Source: Pleomorphomonas sp. PLEO
GTDB lineage: Bacteria; Pseudomonadota; Alphaproteobacteria; Rhizobiales; Pleomorphomonadaceae
Assembly: GCF_041320595.1 (NCBI RefSeq)
Contig: NZ_CP166625.1
Coordinates: 372,001-436,000, forward strand
Reading direction: 5' to 3'
DNA length: 64,000 nucleotides
Shown here: in pieces, positions 17,965 to 26,111 of the stretch
Layout of the letters: every line of letters starts with the position of its first letter
How positions within the stretch are numbered: position 1 is the stretch's first letter
Notes under the pieces: generated by a model
Databases searched by the model: none
The model's input: only the letters and a program-made list of their open reading frames with translations
What the model was told of the DNA's origin: nothing
Made by a program: the position numbers and the translations under genes

Positions 17965-18708
17965 ATGACTGATGCTGCTTTTCTCTCCGCCTTTCGCCCT
18001 CGCCGGGCCATGGTGCTGGCCGCCGGTCGCGGCAAGCGTATGCGCCCGATCACGGCAACCACGCCGAAGCCGCTGGTGGAAGTGCTTGGTCGCAGTCTGA
18101 TCGACCGGGTGTTCGACCGCCTGGCCGAGGCCAGTGTCGAGACGGCGATCGTCAACGTTCACTACCTCGCCGATCTCGTCGAGGTGCATGTCAGCAAGCG
18201 GCGCGATCTTTCGGTCATCGTTTCCGACGAACGCGACAAGTTGCTCGATACCGGAGGCGGCGTCGTCAAGGCGCTGCCGCATCTCGGCAGCGATCCGTTC
18301 TATCACCTCAACTCCGATTCCATCTGGATCGAGGGTGTCTCTGCCAACCTGCCGTCGCTGGCCCGGACCTGGGATGGCGAACGCATGGATGGCCTGCTGC
18401 TGCTTGCCCCCACGGTCGGCTCGGTTGGCTATTCGGGCGTCGGCGACTTCGAAATGGCCGGCGACGGCCGCCTGATCCGGCGGCGTGAACGCACCGTCGC
18501 TCCCTTCGTCTATGCCGGCGTCGCCATCTTCAAGCCGGACATCTTTGCCGACCGCCCGCTTGCGCCTTTTTCCCTCAACCGCATCTTCGATGAACTGATC
18601 GGCAAGGGCCGCCTACACGGTGTTCGGCTCGAGGGCACCTGGCTGCATGTTGGTACGCCCGAAGCGATCGGACAGGCGGAGCGGACCATCCGGTTATCGG
18701 CGGAGTAG
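17965..18708 (+). CDS. murU: MurU-type nucleotidyltransferase (N-acetylmuramate 1-phosphate uridylyltransferase)
   Basis: This 247-aa protein has the NTP-transferase signature AMVLAAGRGKRMRPIT near the N-terminus, then PKPLVEV and a metal-binding NSDSIW. MurU makes UDP-MurNAc from UTP and MurNAc 1-phosphate, returning cell-wall sugars to synthesis without de novo steps. It lies 37 bp after the kinase domain that would supply its substrate. It is short for a glucose-1-phosphate transferase and has no left-handed beta-helix, as expected for MurU. The ATG at 17965 begins the conserved domain; upstream frame lies within the kinase gene. Confidence 0.85.
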   Translation: MTDAAFLSAFRPRRAMVLAAGRGKRMRPITATTPKPLVEVLGRSLIDRVFDRLAEASVETAIVNVHYLADLVEVHVSKRRDLSVIVSDERDKLLDTGGGVVKALPHLGSDPFYHLNSDSIWIEGVSANLPSLARTWDGERMDGLLLLAPTVGSVGYSGVGDFEMAGDGRLIRRRERTVAPFVYAGVAIFKPDIFADRPLAPFSLNRIFDELIGKGRLHGVRLEGTWLHVGTPEAIGQAERTIRLSAE

Positions 18709-18711
18709 GCA

Positions 18712-21700
18712 ATGACCGGGCGCGTCTTTACCATCCATCCCGGAGCGCCCTTCCTTGCCACGCTGGCCGAAGCCTTGCTCGACGGTCGCCTGATCGCCGG
18801 CAGCGGCTATCGCGATCAGCCGCTCGACCTTGCGGACGTCAGCATCTACCTGCCGACCCGTCGAGCTGGCGCGTCCCTAAGACGGGCCTTTCGTGACGCT
18901 TTCGGCGGCGGGGCGGCGATGCTGCCGCGCATCCTCGCCATATCCGACGTTTTGGAAGCCCAAGACGACTTGCTGGCACCGGAAGCGCTCGATCTGCCGC
19001 CGGTAATCGCCGCCGCTGAGCGGCGGCTGATGCTGGCACGCCTCGTCAGCCGCTGGCGCGAACGCGTGACGAGCGACCGGCTGCTGACACCCTCCGGCCA
19101 ACCGGTGGCCGTACCGGGCTCGCCGGCCGAAGCACTCAATCTTTCCGCCGACCTGCTGGCTCTCCTTGACCAGGCCGAACTCGAAAGCGTCGACTGGAAG
19201 AAACTCGACGCCCTGGTGCCCGACGACTATGCCGCCTGGTGGCAGCTGTCGCTCAATTTCCTCAGGATCGCCACCGAGGCGCTTCCGGCCGCCATTGCCG
19301 AGCGCGGTCAGATCGGCGCCGGGGCCTTCCACCGGGCGATGGTCGAGGCCACCATTGCCCGCTGGCAGACCCGTCCGCCGCCAGGACCGGTCATCATCGC
19401 CGGCTCGACGGGCTCGGTTCCAAGTACCGCCGATCTGATGGCGGCCGTGTTAGCCCTGCCCGAGGGCGCCGTGGTGCTGCCGGGCCTCGACATAACCGCG
19501 CCGGGCGATACGATCGCCGCGAGTGTTTTCGATTGCGCGCACCCCGAGCACACCATGAACCGCCTTGTGGAGCGGCTTGGCGTCGAACGGGAAGAGATCG
19601 AAGAGCTGGGGGCGCCAAAGCCGGCACTGGCCACTCGTGCCGACATCGTCCGACGGGCGCTGGTGCCGGCCGCCGTCACCGATCAATGGCCCCAACATGC
19701 CGCCGTCCTTGATGCCGATACCGCCGCTACGGAGGCGGCGCTTGCCGGCGTTTCCCTCACCGTCGCCGCCAGCGAGGCTGAGGAGGCGCTCGCCGCCGCC
19801 ATCGCCCTCCGAGAGTGCCTGGAAAACTCCGAGGCGAGGGCGATCCTCGTCACGCCCGACCGAACCATCATTCGCCGCGTCGTCGCCGAACTCGATCGTT
19901 TCGGCATCGAGGTGGAAGATACCGCCGGCCAGCCGCTGCCGCAAACACCCTACGGTCAGCTCGCTCTGCTCCTCGTCGAAGCGGCGACTGAGGATTTTCC
20001 TCCGGTAAAAGTAGCGGCCATCCTCGGACATCCCGAGACGCGTTTTGGCTGGAGTCCGGCGCGTGTCCGGCCAGCCGGCCGGTTGATTTCCCGCAAGGTC
20101 CTGCGCGGGCCACGCCTTGCCGGCGGCGTCGCCGCGATCTCGGACGCCTTGCGTGCTCTGAAAAGGCAGACCGAGACGAGGGACGACGGTGCGGACGCCA
20201 TCCTTTCGGACGCGGAGGCTCTGGCGAATGCCTTCGGCGAGGCCATGGCGCCGCTCGTCGTAGCGGCGGCCTTGCCGACACCGACGCTTGCCGATTTTCT
20301 CGGCGCGTTGCGCGAGACTCTGAGCCACGTCACCCGCCGCTCCCAGGAGGACGAGGACGAGCCGACCCAGGCGGAGCGGCAGCTTTTATCGATTCTTGAC
20401 GACCACACCGCTGCGCCCGATGCCGGTTTTTCCCTCACTGGCGGCGATTTCGCCCCGGTGCTGAGGGCGCTGATCGGCAACGTGCTGGTGTTGACGCCAA
20501 GCCGCCAAGCCCGTGTCATGGCCACCGGCCCGATCGAAGCGCGCCTTCTGCCAACCGATCGCCTGGTACTGGTCGGCCTTGATGAGACCGTCTTTCCGCC
20601 GGTTACCGACACCGGCGCCTGGCTATCGCGACCGATGCGTGCCGGCCTTGGCCTCAGCCCGCCCGAGGTGCGCATCGGCCTTTCCGCGCATGACTTTTCC
20701 GCCGCCCTCTGCGCTCCTGATACGGTGCTGATCCGCGCGGCGCGCCGCGGCGGCGCGCCGACCGTGCCGACCCGCTTTCTGCAGCGCCTGACAAGCCTAA
20801 TCGGCCCGACCCGAACGGAAGCGATGGAGGCGCGCGGCGGCCGCTTCCTCGACTGGGCGCGCCGGCTCGACGACCGACCGGCCTTGCCGCGCGTCGCCCG
20901 CCCCAATCCGGCGCCACCGCTGTCGGCGCGGCCACGCATGCTGCCGGTCACCGATATCGAAACGCTGATCCGCGATCCCTACGCCATCTACGCCAAGCGC
21001 GTTCTGAGGCTGAGGCCACTCGACAGCTTCGGCGAGACACCCGACTTCGGCACGCGGGGCACACTCGTTCATGACGTCCTTGCCAATTTCGCGGCGACCT
21101 GGACCGGACCTTGGGACGAGACGGCCGTCGTTGCGTTGACCGAATTCGGCCGGGGGCGCTTTTCCGAGGCACTCGCCGCCCATCCGGAAGTGCACGCGCT
21201 CTGGTGGCCGCGCTTTCAGGCGCTCGCCCGTTTCATCGTGCTCGAGTTCGAGGCCAAACGCGCGCCGCTTGCCCGGCATACGGAAATCGAAGGCAGCCTC
21301 GAGTTGACGGATCGCTTCACACTGACCGGCCGCGCCGACCGCATCGACGTCGAAAAAGACGGCCGCGTCACGGTCATCGACTTCAAGACGGGGCGGGCAC
21401 CGACGGCGGCGCAGATCGCCGCCCAGCTGACGCCACAGTTACCGCTCGAGGCGGTGATCGCCCGTCACGGTGGTTTTTCGCGCCTGTCGGGGCCGCGGGA
21501 GGCGGCCGAGCTGGTGCATGTGGTGCTGCGCGGCCTGGAAGGCCGCGACGAGATCGAGAGCTATACCGGCCACGAGCCGCGCGGCAGCGATCCGGTGACG
21601 CTGGAGCAGACGATCGCCGAGGCGGAAGCCCGCCTGCGCGGCTTGGTGCGGGCCTACGCCGATCCAAATCGCGGCTACCTTTCGCGCGCGCGGCCTTTCC

Positions 21701-21780
21701 GTAAGATCGACCACGGCGACTACGATCACCTTGCACGGGTGAGCGAGTGGAGCATCGAGGACGATGGAGGTGAGGAATGA
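18712..21780 (+). CDS. addB: Double-strand break repair protein AddB (alphaproteobacterial type)
   Basis: This 1022-aa subunit partners AddA in the helicase-nuclease that processes DNA ends for RecA and recognises Chi. It has an inactivated helicase-like body, and a C-terminal RecB-family nuclease domain with the catalytic VIDFKTGRAPTAAQ (D-x-K) motif near residue 890. A conserved start VFTIHPGAPFLATLAEALL is usual for alphaproteobacterial AddB. It begins 3 bp after murU and overlaps addA by 4 bp (ATGA), so the complex is co-translated. Confidence 0.94.
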   Translation: MTGRVFTIHPGAPFLATLAEALLDGRLIAGSGYRDQPLDLADVSIYLPTRRAGASLRRAFRDAFGGGAAMLPRILAISDVLEAQDDLLAPEALDLPPVIAAAERRLMLARLVSRWRERVTSDRLLTPSGQPVAVPGSPAEALNLSADLLALLDQAELESVDWKKLDALVPDDYAAWWQLSLNFLRIATEALPAAIAERGQIGAGAFHRAMVEATIARWQTRPPPGPVIIAGSTGSVPSTADLMAAVLALPEGAVVLPGLDITAPGDTIAASVFDCAHPEHTMNRLVERLGVEREEIEELGAPKPALATRADIVRRALVPAAVTDQWPQHAAVLDADTAATEAALAGVSLTVAASEAEEALAAAIALRECLENSEARAILVTPDRTIIRRVVAELDRFGIEVEDTAGQPLPQTPYGQLALLLVEAATEDFPPVKVAAILGHPETRFGWSPARVRPAGRLISRKVLRGPRLAGGVAAISDALRALKRQTETRDDGADAILSDAEALANAFGEAMAPLVVAAALPTPTLADFLGALRETLSHVTRRSQEDEDEPTQAERQLLSILDDHTAAPDAGFSLTGGDFAPVLRALIGNVLVLTPSRQARVMATGPIEARLLPTDRLVLVGLDETVFPPVTDTGAWLSRPMRAGLGLSPPEVRIGLSAHDFSAALCAPDTVLIRAARRGGAPTVPTRFLQRLTSLIGPTRTEAMEARGGRFLDWARRLDDRPALPRVARPNPAPPLSARPRMLPVTDIETLIRDPYAIYAKRVLRLRPLDSFGETPDFGTRGTLVHDVLANFAATWTGPWDETAVVALTEFGRGRFSEALAAHPEVHALWWPRFQALARFIVLEFEAKRAPLARHTEIEGSLELTDRFTLTGRADRIDVEKDGRVTVIDFKTGRAPTAAQIAAQLTPQLPLEAVIARHGGFSRLSGPREAAELVHVVLRGLEGRDEIESYTGHEPRGSDPVTLEQTIAEAEARLRGLVRAYADPNRGYLSRARPFRKIDHGDYDHLARVSEWSIEDDGGEE

Positions 21781-24700
21781 AGATTCCAGCCGCCACCCGC
21801 CAGACCCAGCTCCTCGCCACCGATCCCAGGGCTTCCGCCTTCGTTTCGGCCAATGCCGGCTCGGGCAAGACATGGGTATTGACGCGGCGGGTGATCCGCC
21901 TGCTGCTCGACGGCGTCGATCCCGGTCGCATCCTCTGCCTTACCTTCACCAAAGCGGCGGCGGCCGAAATGTCGGGTCGCATCTTCGACGAACTCGGCCG
22001 CTGGGCTGGACTGACCGATGAGGGACTGGCCCGCGTTCTCTCCGACCTCGAAGGAAAACCGGTGCCGTCCGACCGTCTGGCGCCGGCCCGACGGCTGTTC
22101 GCGCGCGCCATCGAGACACCGGGCGGCCTGAAGATCCAGACGATCCATGCCTTTGCCGAGGCGCTCTTGCAGCGCTTTCCACTTGAGGCCGGTCTCGATG
22201 GCCGCTTCCGGGTGCTCGACGATACCCGCGCCGCAGATCTCTATGCCGAGGCGCGGGCCGAACTTCTATCCGCCTGCGCGGCCCACCCCGACAGTCCGGA
22301 GGGACAAGCGCTTTCGGATCTGGTGGCGATTGCCGGTGATGAAGCCCTCGACCGGGCGCTTCGCGCCGTTGTCGCTGCCCGCGACGATCTCGCCGCTTTT
22401 TTCGCCGGCAGTCCATCGATCGATCTGGCGCTCGCTGCCCTGCCCCAAGCGCTCGGCGCGCCGGTTGGAACAAGCCGGGAAAGCCTTCTTGAGGAAATCG
22501 CTGCCTCACCCGATTTTTCAGGCCCGTTCCTGAGTCGGCTTATCGATAAGCTCGATACCTCGAAATCCAAGTCGATGCCGGTGCTCGCCGACGGCTTCCG
22601 CGCGGCGCTCGCCGCCTCCAGCGCCGAGATGCGCCGGCCACTGTGGCGTGGCCTGTTCCTGACAGGCAAGGGCGAACCGCGCAAGCGCCCCTTCACCAAG
22701 GATGTCATCGACGCGCTGCCGGAAGCGAATGAACGCTTCGAGCGGGAGGCTCAGCGGCTTCTCACCCTCGAGCGCGCGTTGTCGGCGACACTCTGGGGGA
22801 CGCGGAGCGCTGCTCTTCTTCGCCTCGCCGATCGGCTGATCGGCCTGATCGAGGCAAGGAAAGCCAGGCGCGGCCTCCTCGACTTCGATGACCTGATCGA
22901 ACGAGCCGCCGCGCTTCTGTCGCGTTCGGACGCCGCCGAGTGGGTACAATACAAACTCGACGAGGGCCTCGATCATGTGCTGGTCGACGAGGCGCAGGAC
23001 ACCTCGCCGCGTCAATGGCAGATCGTCGAGGCGCTGACCGGCGAGTTCTCAGCCGGCGAAGGGGCACGAGCCGGGCGTCGGCGGACCGTCTTCGCGGTGG
23101 GCGACGAGAAGCAGTCGATCTATTCGTTCCAGGGGGCGGCACCGCACCTGTTCGGCCTGACCCGTCAGACGCTGGGACGACGCCTCGCCGGGGCCGGCCT
23201 GCCGGTTCACGATCTCCGCCTTACCCTGTCCTTCCGCTCGACGGCGGCGGTTGTCGGCGCCGTCGATGCCGTATTCCGGAACCCGGCGGCCCATGCCGGC
23301 CTTTCCACCGACGCCGGCCCCACCGTGCACGAGACGGTACGCGGCCGCGAACCTGGTCATGTCGAGCTATGGCCGGCGGTCGAAAAACTGCCAGCACCGC
23401 CGCCTGGCAACTGGGAGGATCCGGTCGACGCCACCGCCATCGCCAGTCCGGCCGTTCGGCTTGCAGGCCGCCTTGCCGACGAGGTCGCCGGATGGTTGCG
23501 CTCGGGTGCGCGCATCGCCGCCACCGGAGCGCCGATCCGGCCCGGCAACGTGCTGGTGCTCGTTCGCAAGCGCGGCGCTTTCGTTGAGGCGGTCAACCGC
23601 GCCCTGAAGCAACGCGGCGTGGCCGTGGCCGGCGCCGACAGACTCGACGTGGTGGGCCATATCGTTACTCAGGATCTGCTGTCCGCCGCCCGCGTCGCGC
23701 TGTTGCCCGAGGATGACCTTGCGCTCGCCACCGTCGCCAAGTCTCCTCTCGTCGGTCTCTCGGAAGAGGCACTGTTCCGTCTCGCCCATGGCCGGCCGGG
23801 CCGCCTTTGGGATGCCGTCAAGCACCGGGCAGCCGAGGGTGACGGCGATGCCGAGACTCTGCGCGCCACCGTCGCGCTGTGGATGAGCCGCGCCGATCGA
23901 GGCGAGCCCTTTGCCTTCCTGTCGCACCTCATTGGACCGGACGGTGGGCGGGCCGCCTATCGCGCCCGCTTCGGCCGCGAAGCCGACGAAGTGATCGACG
24001 AACTTTTGACGCTGGCACTCACCTATGAGGGCGAAGAGACGGCTGGACTCAACGGCTTTATCGACCGGCTCGCCAAGGGCGGCGAACTGATCCGGCGCGA
24101 GCTCGACGCCGAGCGGGACGAAGTCCGGGTGATGACGGTCCATGGCTCGAAGGGCCTTGAGGCGCCGATCGTGTTCCTGATCGACCCCGGCGACAAGCCA
24201 GCCAGCGAGAAGAACCTGCCCGATCTGCTGGCGGTCGGCGACGGTCCGCATCCTCCGATCGTCTGGCGGCAGGGCGGCGCCTTCCGCCCGGCACCCGTCG
24301 AGACCGCGGCGGCGGCCTTTATCGCCGCGCAGGAAGAGGAATACCGGCGCCTGCTCTATGTCGGGCTGACGCGTGCCCGCGATCGGCTGATCGTCGCCGG
24401 CCTCAAGGGCGCCGATGAGGGGGCTGACCGCCGCTGGCATGGTCTCGTCGAGGCGGCGCTCGGCACCGATGCCGAGACGGTGAAGGATGCCGACGGCACC
24501 GTCGTCGCCTGGCGCTGGACCGCAAAGAACGAAGATCCGCCGGCGCCGGCGCTGCCAGGCCGCCTCCCCGCGGGCGAGGCGGAGCCGTTGCCCGACTGGC
24601 TGACTCGCAAGGTGGCCGGCACAGGCTCAGGGCCTGCCAGCGTGACACCATCGCGGGCTGCGACGTTCGATAAACCCGGTGCGCCGGCAACCGCGTTCGA

Positions 24701-25274
24701 CCAGGAAGCGGCGACCCAGGGCACCGTGCTGCACCGCCTCTTCGAACTATTGCCGGACTTGGAACCGGCAACCCGCGCTCTGGCAGCAAATAACTACCTG
24801 GCTCGCCTTCTTCCCAATCTTCCGGAGGGCGACAGGTTAGCCCTCTCCGACGACATCGTCGCCCTCATGGCCCGGCCGGACCAGGCGCTTCTGTTCTCCC
24901 CCGCCGCCCGTGCCGAAGCCGCGATTGCTGGCAGCGTCGTAACGCCCACCGGTCGGCTCATTGCCGTCACCGGCAGCGTCGACCGGCTGTTGGTCGAACC
25001 AGAATTGGTGACGATCGTCGATTACAAGACGGCGGCGCGCCCATCGCATGTGGTGCCGCGGAGATACGTTCTGCAGCTCGCCCTCTACCGGGCGGTGCTC
25101 GGTCGGCTCTGGCCGGACCGGCCAGTGCACGCGGCGATCCTGTGGACGGCGACGGCGAGGTTTGACGAGGTAAGTCCGGCGGCTCTGGATATGGCGCTCG
25201 CCGCCTACCTTGAGGCCGTGGATGCCGGCGCCATTTCGGCCGATCACGAAAGCGAAATCGACAATCGATCCTAA
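21777..25274 (+). CDS. addA: Double-strand break repair helicase-nuclease AddA
   Basis: This 1165-aa UvrD/Rep-family helicase carries Walker A NAGSGKT near residue 28, the Q-like start ATRQTQLLATDP, motif II VDEAQDTSPRQW, motif VI YVGLTRARDRLIV, and a C-terminal nuclease domain with IVDYKTAARP. Together with AddB it unwinds and degrades double-strand DNA ends in the cytoplasm before homologous recombination. It overlaps addB by 4 bp. Length is normal for the alphaproteobacterial type. Confidence 0.95.
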   Translation: MKIPAATRQTQLLATDPRASAFVSANAGSGKTWVLTRRVIRLLLDGVDPGRILCLTFTKAAAAEMSGRIFDELGRWAGLTDEGLARVLSDLEGKPVPSDRLAPARRLFARAIETPGGLKIQTIHAFAEALLQRFPLEAGLDGRFRVLDDTRAADLYAEARAELLSACAAHPDSPEGQALSDLVAIAGDEALDRALRAVVAARDDLAAFFAGSPSIDLALAALPQALGAPVGTSRESLLEEIAASPDFSGPFLSRLIDKLDTSKSKSMPVLADGFRAALAASSAEMRRPLWRGLFLTGKGEPRKRPFTKDVIDALPEANERFEREAQRLLTLERALSATLWGTRSAALLRLADRLIGLIEARKARRGLLDFDDLIERAAALLSRSDAAEWVQYKLDEGLDHVLVDEAQDTSPRQWQIVEALTGEFSAGEGARAGRRRTVFAVGDEKQSIYSFQGAAPHLFGLTRQTLGRRLAGAGLPVHDLRLTLSFRSTAAVVGAVDAVFRNPAAHAGLSTDAGPTVHETVRGREPGHVELWPAVEKLPAPPPGNWEDPVDATAIASPAVRLAGRLADEVAGWLRSGARIAATGAPIRPGNVLVLVRKRGAFVEAVNRALKQRGVAVAGADRLDVVGHIVTQDLLSAARVALLPEDDLALATVAKSPLVGLSEEALFRLAHGRPGRLWDAVKHRAAEGDGDAETLRATVALWMSRADRGEPFAFLSHLIGPDGGRAAYRARFGREADEVIDELLTLALTYEGEETAGLNGFIDRLAKGGELIRRELDAERDEVRVMTVHGSKGLEAPIVFLIDPGDKPASEKNLPDLLAVGDGPHPPIVWRQGGAFRPAPVETAAAAFIAAQEEEYRRLLYVGLTRARDRLIVAGLKGADEGADRRWHGLVEAALGTDAETVKDADGTVVAWRWTAKNEDPPAPALPGRLPAGEAEPLPDWLTRKVAGTGSGPASVTPSRAATFDKPGAPATAFDQEAATQGTVLHRLFELLPDLEPATRALAANNYLARLLPNLPEGDRLALSDDIVALMARPDQALLFSPAARAEAAIAGSVVTPTGRLIAVTGSVDRLLVEPELVTIVDYKTAARPSHVVPRRYVLQLALYRAVLGRLWPDRPVHAAILWTATARFDEVSPAALDMALAAYLEAVDAGAISADHESEIDNRS

Positions 25275-25466
25275 AGCAAAAATCCGTTGGAGCTTTTGAT
25301 CTAACCTATTGTTTTATCAATAACCGCCTATCGGCGAGGATCGATGGCACGCTGTGCCCATGCTTCAGCCATGCTTGACGCTGAAGGGTCCGCTCCTTAG
25401 CTTTCGGGCAACAGGCGCGGCCCGGCCATGAGTCGGTGCCGCGTTGCTCATCTCGAGAGGTCCGCC

Positions 25467-25787
25467 ATGTCGACCATGAAAGTCACCGACCAGTCGTTTC
25501 CCACCGACGTGCTTGCCTCGTCGACCCCCGTCCTCGTCGACTTCTGGGCCGAATGGTGCGGCCCCTGCCGCATGATCGCCCCGGCGCTTGACGAGATCGC
25601 CGGCGAGCTGAATGGCAAGATCACCATCGCCAAGCTCAATGTCGACGAGAACGGCAATACGGCCATGAAATACGGCGTTCGTTCGATTCCGACGCTGATC
25701 ATCTTCAAGGATGGCGAACCCGCCGCCATGAAGGTGGGCGCTGCCCCGAAGAGCGACCTCGCAGCCTGGATCAAGGCCGCTATCTGA
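25467..25787 (+). CDS. trxA: Thioredoxin
   Basis: This 106-aa protein has the redox motif WCGPC at residues 30-34, the preceding VLVDFWAE strand and the cis-proline segment [12 protein letters not shown]. It reduces protein disulphides in the cytoplasm and is kept reduced by thioredoxin reductase. The ATG at 25467 has AGAGG just upstream, and an open frame of 13 codons before it is not conserved in the family. It follows addA by 192 bp, so it probably has its own promoter. A strong terminator follows. Confidence 0.96.
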   Translation: MSTMKVTDQSFPTDVLASSTPVLVDFWAEWCGPCRMIAPALDEIAGELNGKITIAKLNVDENGNTAMKYGVRSIPTLIIFKDGEPAAMKVGAAPKSDLAAWIKAAI

Positions 25788-25807
25788 CAGATTTGCCTTC
25801 AGAAAAG

Positions 25808-25844
25808 AAAACCCCGGCTTCGCGTTGCGGAACCGGGGTTTTTT
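25808..25844. terminator. Bidirectional terminator between trxA and feoC
   Basis: AAACCCCGG on the left pairs with CCGGGGTTT on the right around a 15-base loop, with A-runs before and T-runs after. It can end trxA on the plus strand and feoC on the minus strand, whose stop lies at 25861. Confidence 0.92.
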
Positions 25845-25860
25845 GTATGGAAGGCACTCT

Positions 25861-26106
25861 TCAGCTCGCCAACTGTCTTTCTCCGACCCACTCGAAGATC
25901 TCCTCGACCTTGCACGCGCAGCCGCATGTGCCGGCCTTCGAGCAGCCGGCGCCGGCCGCTAAGGCACGCACCTTACCCTTGGCAATCCAGAGACCGAGAG
26001 CGGCGCGGACGGCATCCTCGCCGGCATCGAAGTGCAGCGCAACATCGGTCAGAGGAGCTCTGCCGCGTTCCCTCAGATAATCGCGAACGGTTGACGGCGT
26101 CATCAT
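25861..26106 (-). CDS. feoC: FeoC-like small protein of the ferrous iron uptake operon
   Basis: This 81-aa protein has a winged-helix fold pattern (MTPSTVRDYLRERGRAPLTDVALHFD) followed by a cysteine cluster GCSKAGTCGCAC, as in FeoC proteins that can bind an iron-sulfur cluster and tune FeoB stability. Three ATGs lie close together at 26112, 26106 and 26103. I chose 26106 because GGAG is 8 bases upstream; the first ATG overlaps the feoB stop. Third gene of the feoABC operon. Confidence 0.8.
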   Translation of the reverse strand: MMTPSTVRDYLRERGRAPLTDVALHFDAGEDAVRAALGLWIAKGKVRALAAGAGCSKAGTCGCACKVEEIFEWVGERQLAS

Positions 26107-26111
26107 GGGCA

